Shown one piece after another: positions 63,672 to 64,000 of a stretch of DNA of 64,000 nucleotides. Location of the stretch: positions 15,981,715-16,045,714 of the forward strand of contig NC_081844.1 in assembly GCF_963259705.1 (NCBI RefSeq). Reading direction: 5' to 3'. This DNA comes from Myotis daubentonii. Taxonomy: Eukaryota > Chordata > Mammalia > Chiroptera > Vespertilionidae. Every line of letters starts with the position of its first letter. Within the stretch, counting starts at the first letter, position 1. A program made the translations under genes and the position numbers. The notes under the pieces were generated by a model. It was not told the origin of the DNA. It was given only the letters and a program-made list of their open reading frames with translations, and did no database searches.

Positions 63672-64000
63672 TTCCCTGCCCTGGCACCAACCAACCAATC
63701 AGTAGAGACCTAGACGCAGAAAGGACACACCTGGGAAGCTGCTGAATATTCAATTAGTATCTCCCCCTGGGACCTCCCCGCTGAAATCTCCACCCTTAAA
63801 ACCCTTAGGACAGAGGACCCACTGGCTCCCTCCCAGAAGCACCACTCCCCCACCCCACTCCCATCTCTGCCTTTCCATCCCCTTCCCCTTCTCTCAAGGG
63901 CACTCCCATGACTTCCCTCACTCCCAAGCTCCGAGAGCCTTCCTTGACCTCTATAACTTGTTTCCTAAGCCCATTTCTTGTAGGAATCACTTTTTCTACC

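Larger units (their letters stand above)
43179..64000 (-). other. SLC39A14: SLC39A14 intron 1 (partial)
   Basis: Starts at the exon-2 acceptor (TTCTTGCAG) and runs off the window. I found no first exon or CpG island in these 20.8 kb, so the promoter lies outside. Besides the repeats listed separately, long parts (45.7-47.2, 49.0-49.8, 53.5-54.8, 56.5-57.9, 58.1-59.2 and 61.2-62.8 kb) hold unique or anciently decayed sequence in which I recognise no gene. Confidence 0.8.
62816..64000 (+). mobile_element. Solo LTR (copy 2), split by a Helitron, runs off the window
   Basis: Starts TGTGGTGGGCAGACGGACATG and matches copy 1 over its length (GAGCAGAGCAAGGAC, GAGATAACATCTAG, AAACCCTTAGGACAGAG, CTTGTTTCCTAAGCCC). 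It is interrupted at 63032-63671. Confidence 0.65.

Overview
The window is nuclear DNA of a bat, almost certainly of the family Vespertilionidae. About thirty copies of the tRNA-derived Ves SINE, many with clear target-site duplications, lie among at least ten HeliBat-type Helitrons with their characteristic ends (TCCTATATAATAAAAG at the 5' end, CCTCTAG at the 3' end) and several hAT and Tigger/mariner MITEs. Helitrons at this density are, among mammals, known only from vespertilionid bats. Long ORFs without introns are absent. Real coding sequence occurs only as short exons with GT/AG borders.

Two protein-coding genes are present, both on the minus strand and head to tail. SLC39A14 (ZIP14, a zinc/iron/manganese importer) has its start codon at 43164 and its stop codon at 28757-28759. 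Its ten coding exons include two alternative versions of exon 4, each exactly 170 nt, so only one can be used per mRNA. The conceptual product is 486 residues. Its 3'UTR is free of transposons and runs to a poly(A) signal near 25901. Its 5' noncoding exon is not found, so at least 20.8 kb of intron 1 fills the right-hand third of the window. PPP3CC (calcineurin A gamma) contributes only its first coding exon (16352-16400), set in a CpG island at about 15540-17360. Everything to the left is its intron 1. The tandem order SLC39A14 then PPP3CC matches human 8p21.3.

Layout: 1-16351, PPP3CC intron 1 with a mosaic of an antisense L1 cut up by Helitrons and SINEs (0.4-4.3 kb), then mostly AT-rich unique sequence with MIR, mariner and Tigger relics. 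16352-17360, PPP3CC exon 1 and promoter island. 17.4-25.9 kb, intergenic, with a decayed processed pseudogene of a TRIM3-like NHL-repeat gene at about 21.9-23.2 kb on the plus strand. 25.9-43.2 kb, SLC39A14; its last intron carries a block of four abutting Helitrons, one with a 47-bp minisatellite. 43.2-64.0 kb, SLC39A14 intron 1 with two related LTRs in the same orientation, SINEs and a cluster of hAT MITEs.

No new biochemical system is visible. The most interesting items are the ZIP14 exon-4 switch, where the exon nearer exon 3 has a weak 5' splice site, the Helitron arrays, including a head-to-head pair joined by a near-perfect palindrome, and the cluster of MITEs at CTAG-like target sites.
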